Assembly: GCA_977006965.1 (NCBI GenBank)
Contig: OZ345374.1
Span: 2,108,001 to 2,172,000, forward strand
Source: Phymatolithon calcareum
Lineage: Eukaryota; Rhodophyta; Florideophyceae; Hapalidiales
Direction: 5' to 3'
Length of the DNA stretch: 64,000 bases
Shown here: piece after piece, positions 63,884 to 64,000 of the stretch
How the letters are laid out: each line of letters begins with the position of its first letter
Position numbering within the stretch: the first letter of the stretch is position 1
Notes under the pieces: generated by a model
Databases searched by the model: none
Told to the model about the DNA's origin: nothing
The model's input: the letters and a program-made list of their open reading frames with translations, nothing else
Made by a program: the position numbers and the translations under genes

Positions 63884-64000
63884 TTAATCCCTCTCATAAA
63901 TCTTAACGGCGAGCATAGCGTGCAGTTCTGCAGTCTCACTCGGCGTAAGCTTCGGAACTAGATGAACAATCTGCGCCAATACACTTGCGTTCTGCCTATC
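63884..64000 (-). CDS. C-terminus of a protein with the same L-T-x2-E-x3-L motif (cut by window edge)
   Basis: 38 codons open to the window edge, ending QIVHLVPKLTPSETAELHAM then LAVKIYERD and a stop. The L-T-P-S-E-T-x-x-L-x-A-M-L-A pattern matches the motifs of the 519-residue protein and the ORF at 63061. The frame, sudden stop and position of the motif at the extreme C-terminus parallel 63061-63471. Confidence 0.4.
   Translation of the reverse strand, partial: DRQNASVLAQIVHLVPKLTPSETAELHAMLAVKIYERD

Overview
The window looks like nuclear DNA of a photosynthetic eukaryote with few introns and many transposons. A florideophyte red alga such as Chondrus is my best guess (about 0.6). The reasons are an uninterrupted two-domain DUF760 gene with a plastid-transit-like N-terminus, a decayed class I fructose-bisphosphate aldolase gene, and a handful of short uninterrupted genes scattered among nested retroelements. 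No rRNA gene, intact tRNA gene or CRISPR array was seen.

Layout. 0-6.8 kb: relics (zinc-knuckle transposase tail, LINE-B 3' part, decayed Ty1/copia element, unassigned ORF relic). 6.8-18.4 kb: dispersed repeats, short LINE tails, a 245-bp LINE-A insertion with a 14-bp target duplication, the aldolase pseudogene and the first small secreted cysteine-rich protein gene (16859-17167, +). 18.4-31.1 kb: a nest. A LINE-A copy is split by a 5-kb chromodomain Ty3/gypsy element with apparently identical 286-bp LTRs. A second, intact 5.9-kb gypsy element with apparently identical 498-bp LTRs sits at the 3' end of that LINE, followed by another truncated LINE-A. 31.5-38 kb: LINE-D (split by a 916-bp retroposed segment carrying a GC-rich minisatellite), a LINE-C tail and two LINE-B copies, one carrying a 325-bp MITE. 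38.5-46.1 kb: the second secreted cysteine-rich protein gene (38561-38845, -), a dispersed repeat, another LINE, a SINE-like repeat, a piggyBac-like relic holding a solo LTR, and a LINE-A copy. 46.3-53 kb: the gene-bearing island, with a long-TIR MITE, the DUF760 gene (+), a convergent gene for an unrecognised membrane-anchored protein (-), and a 519-residue repeat-rich protein gene (-). 53-64 kb: a tentative gene relic, a TA-flanked DNA transposon, a piggyBac-like element with good TIRs, a second solo LTR, a broken duplicate of the 519-residue gene, and two more ORFs sharing its short motif.

How the parts work together. The genes do not form a pathway. The mobile elements keep a readable history: at least seven LINE-type insertions have 11-15-bp target duplications, both solo LTRs have exact 5-bp duplications, and two insertions can be checked against a paralogous empty site in the same window. 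The least explained gene-level signals are the paired secreted peptides with an identical C-x2-C-x6-C-x3-C terminus and the small cluster sharing an L-[ST]-x2-E-x3-L motif.

Limits. All comparisons were made by eye. LINE-A to LINE-D, R1 and SCP are working labels used only here. Boundaries without a target duplication are approximate.
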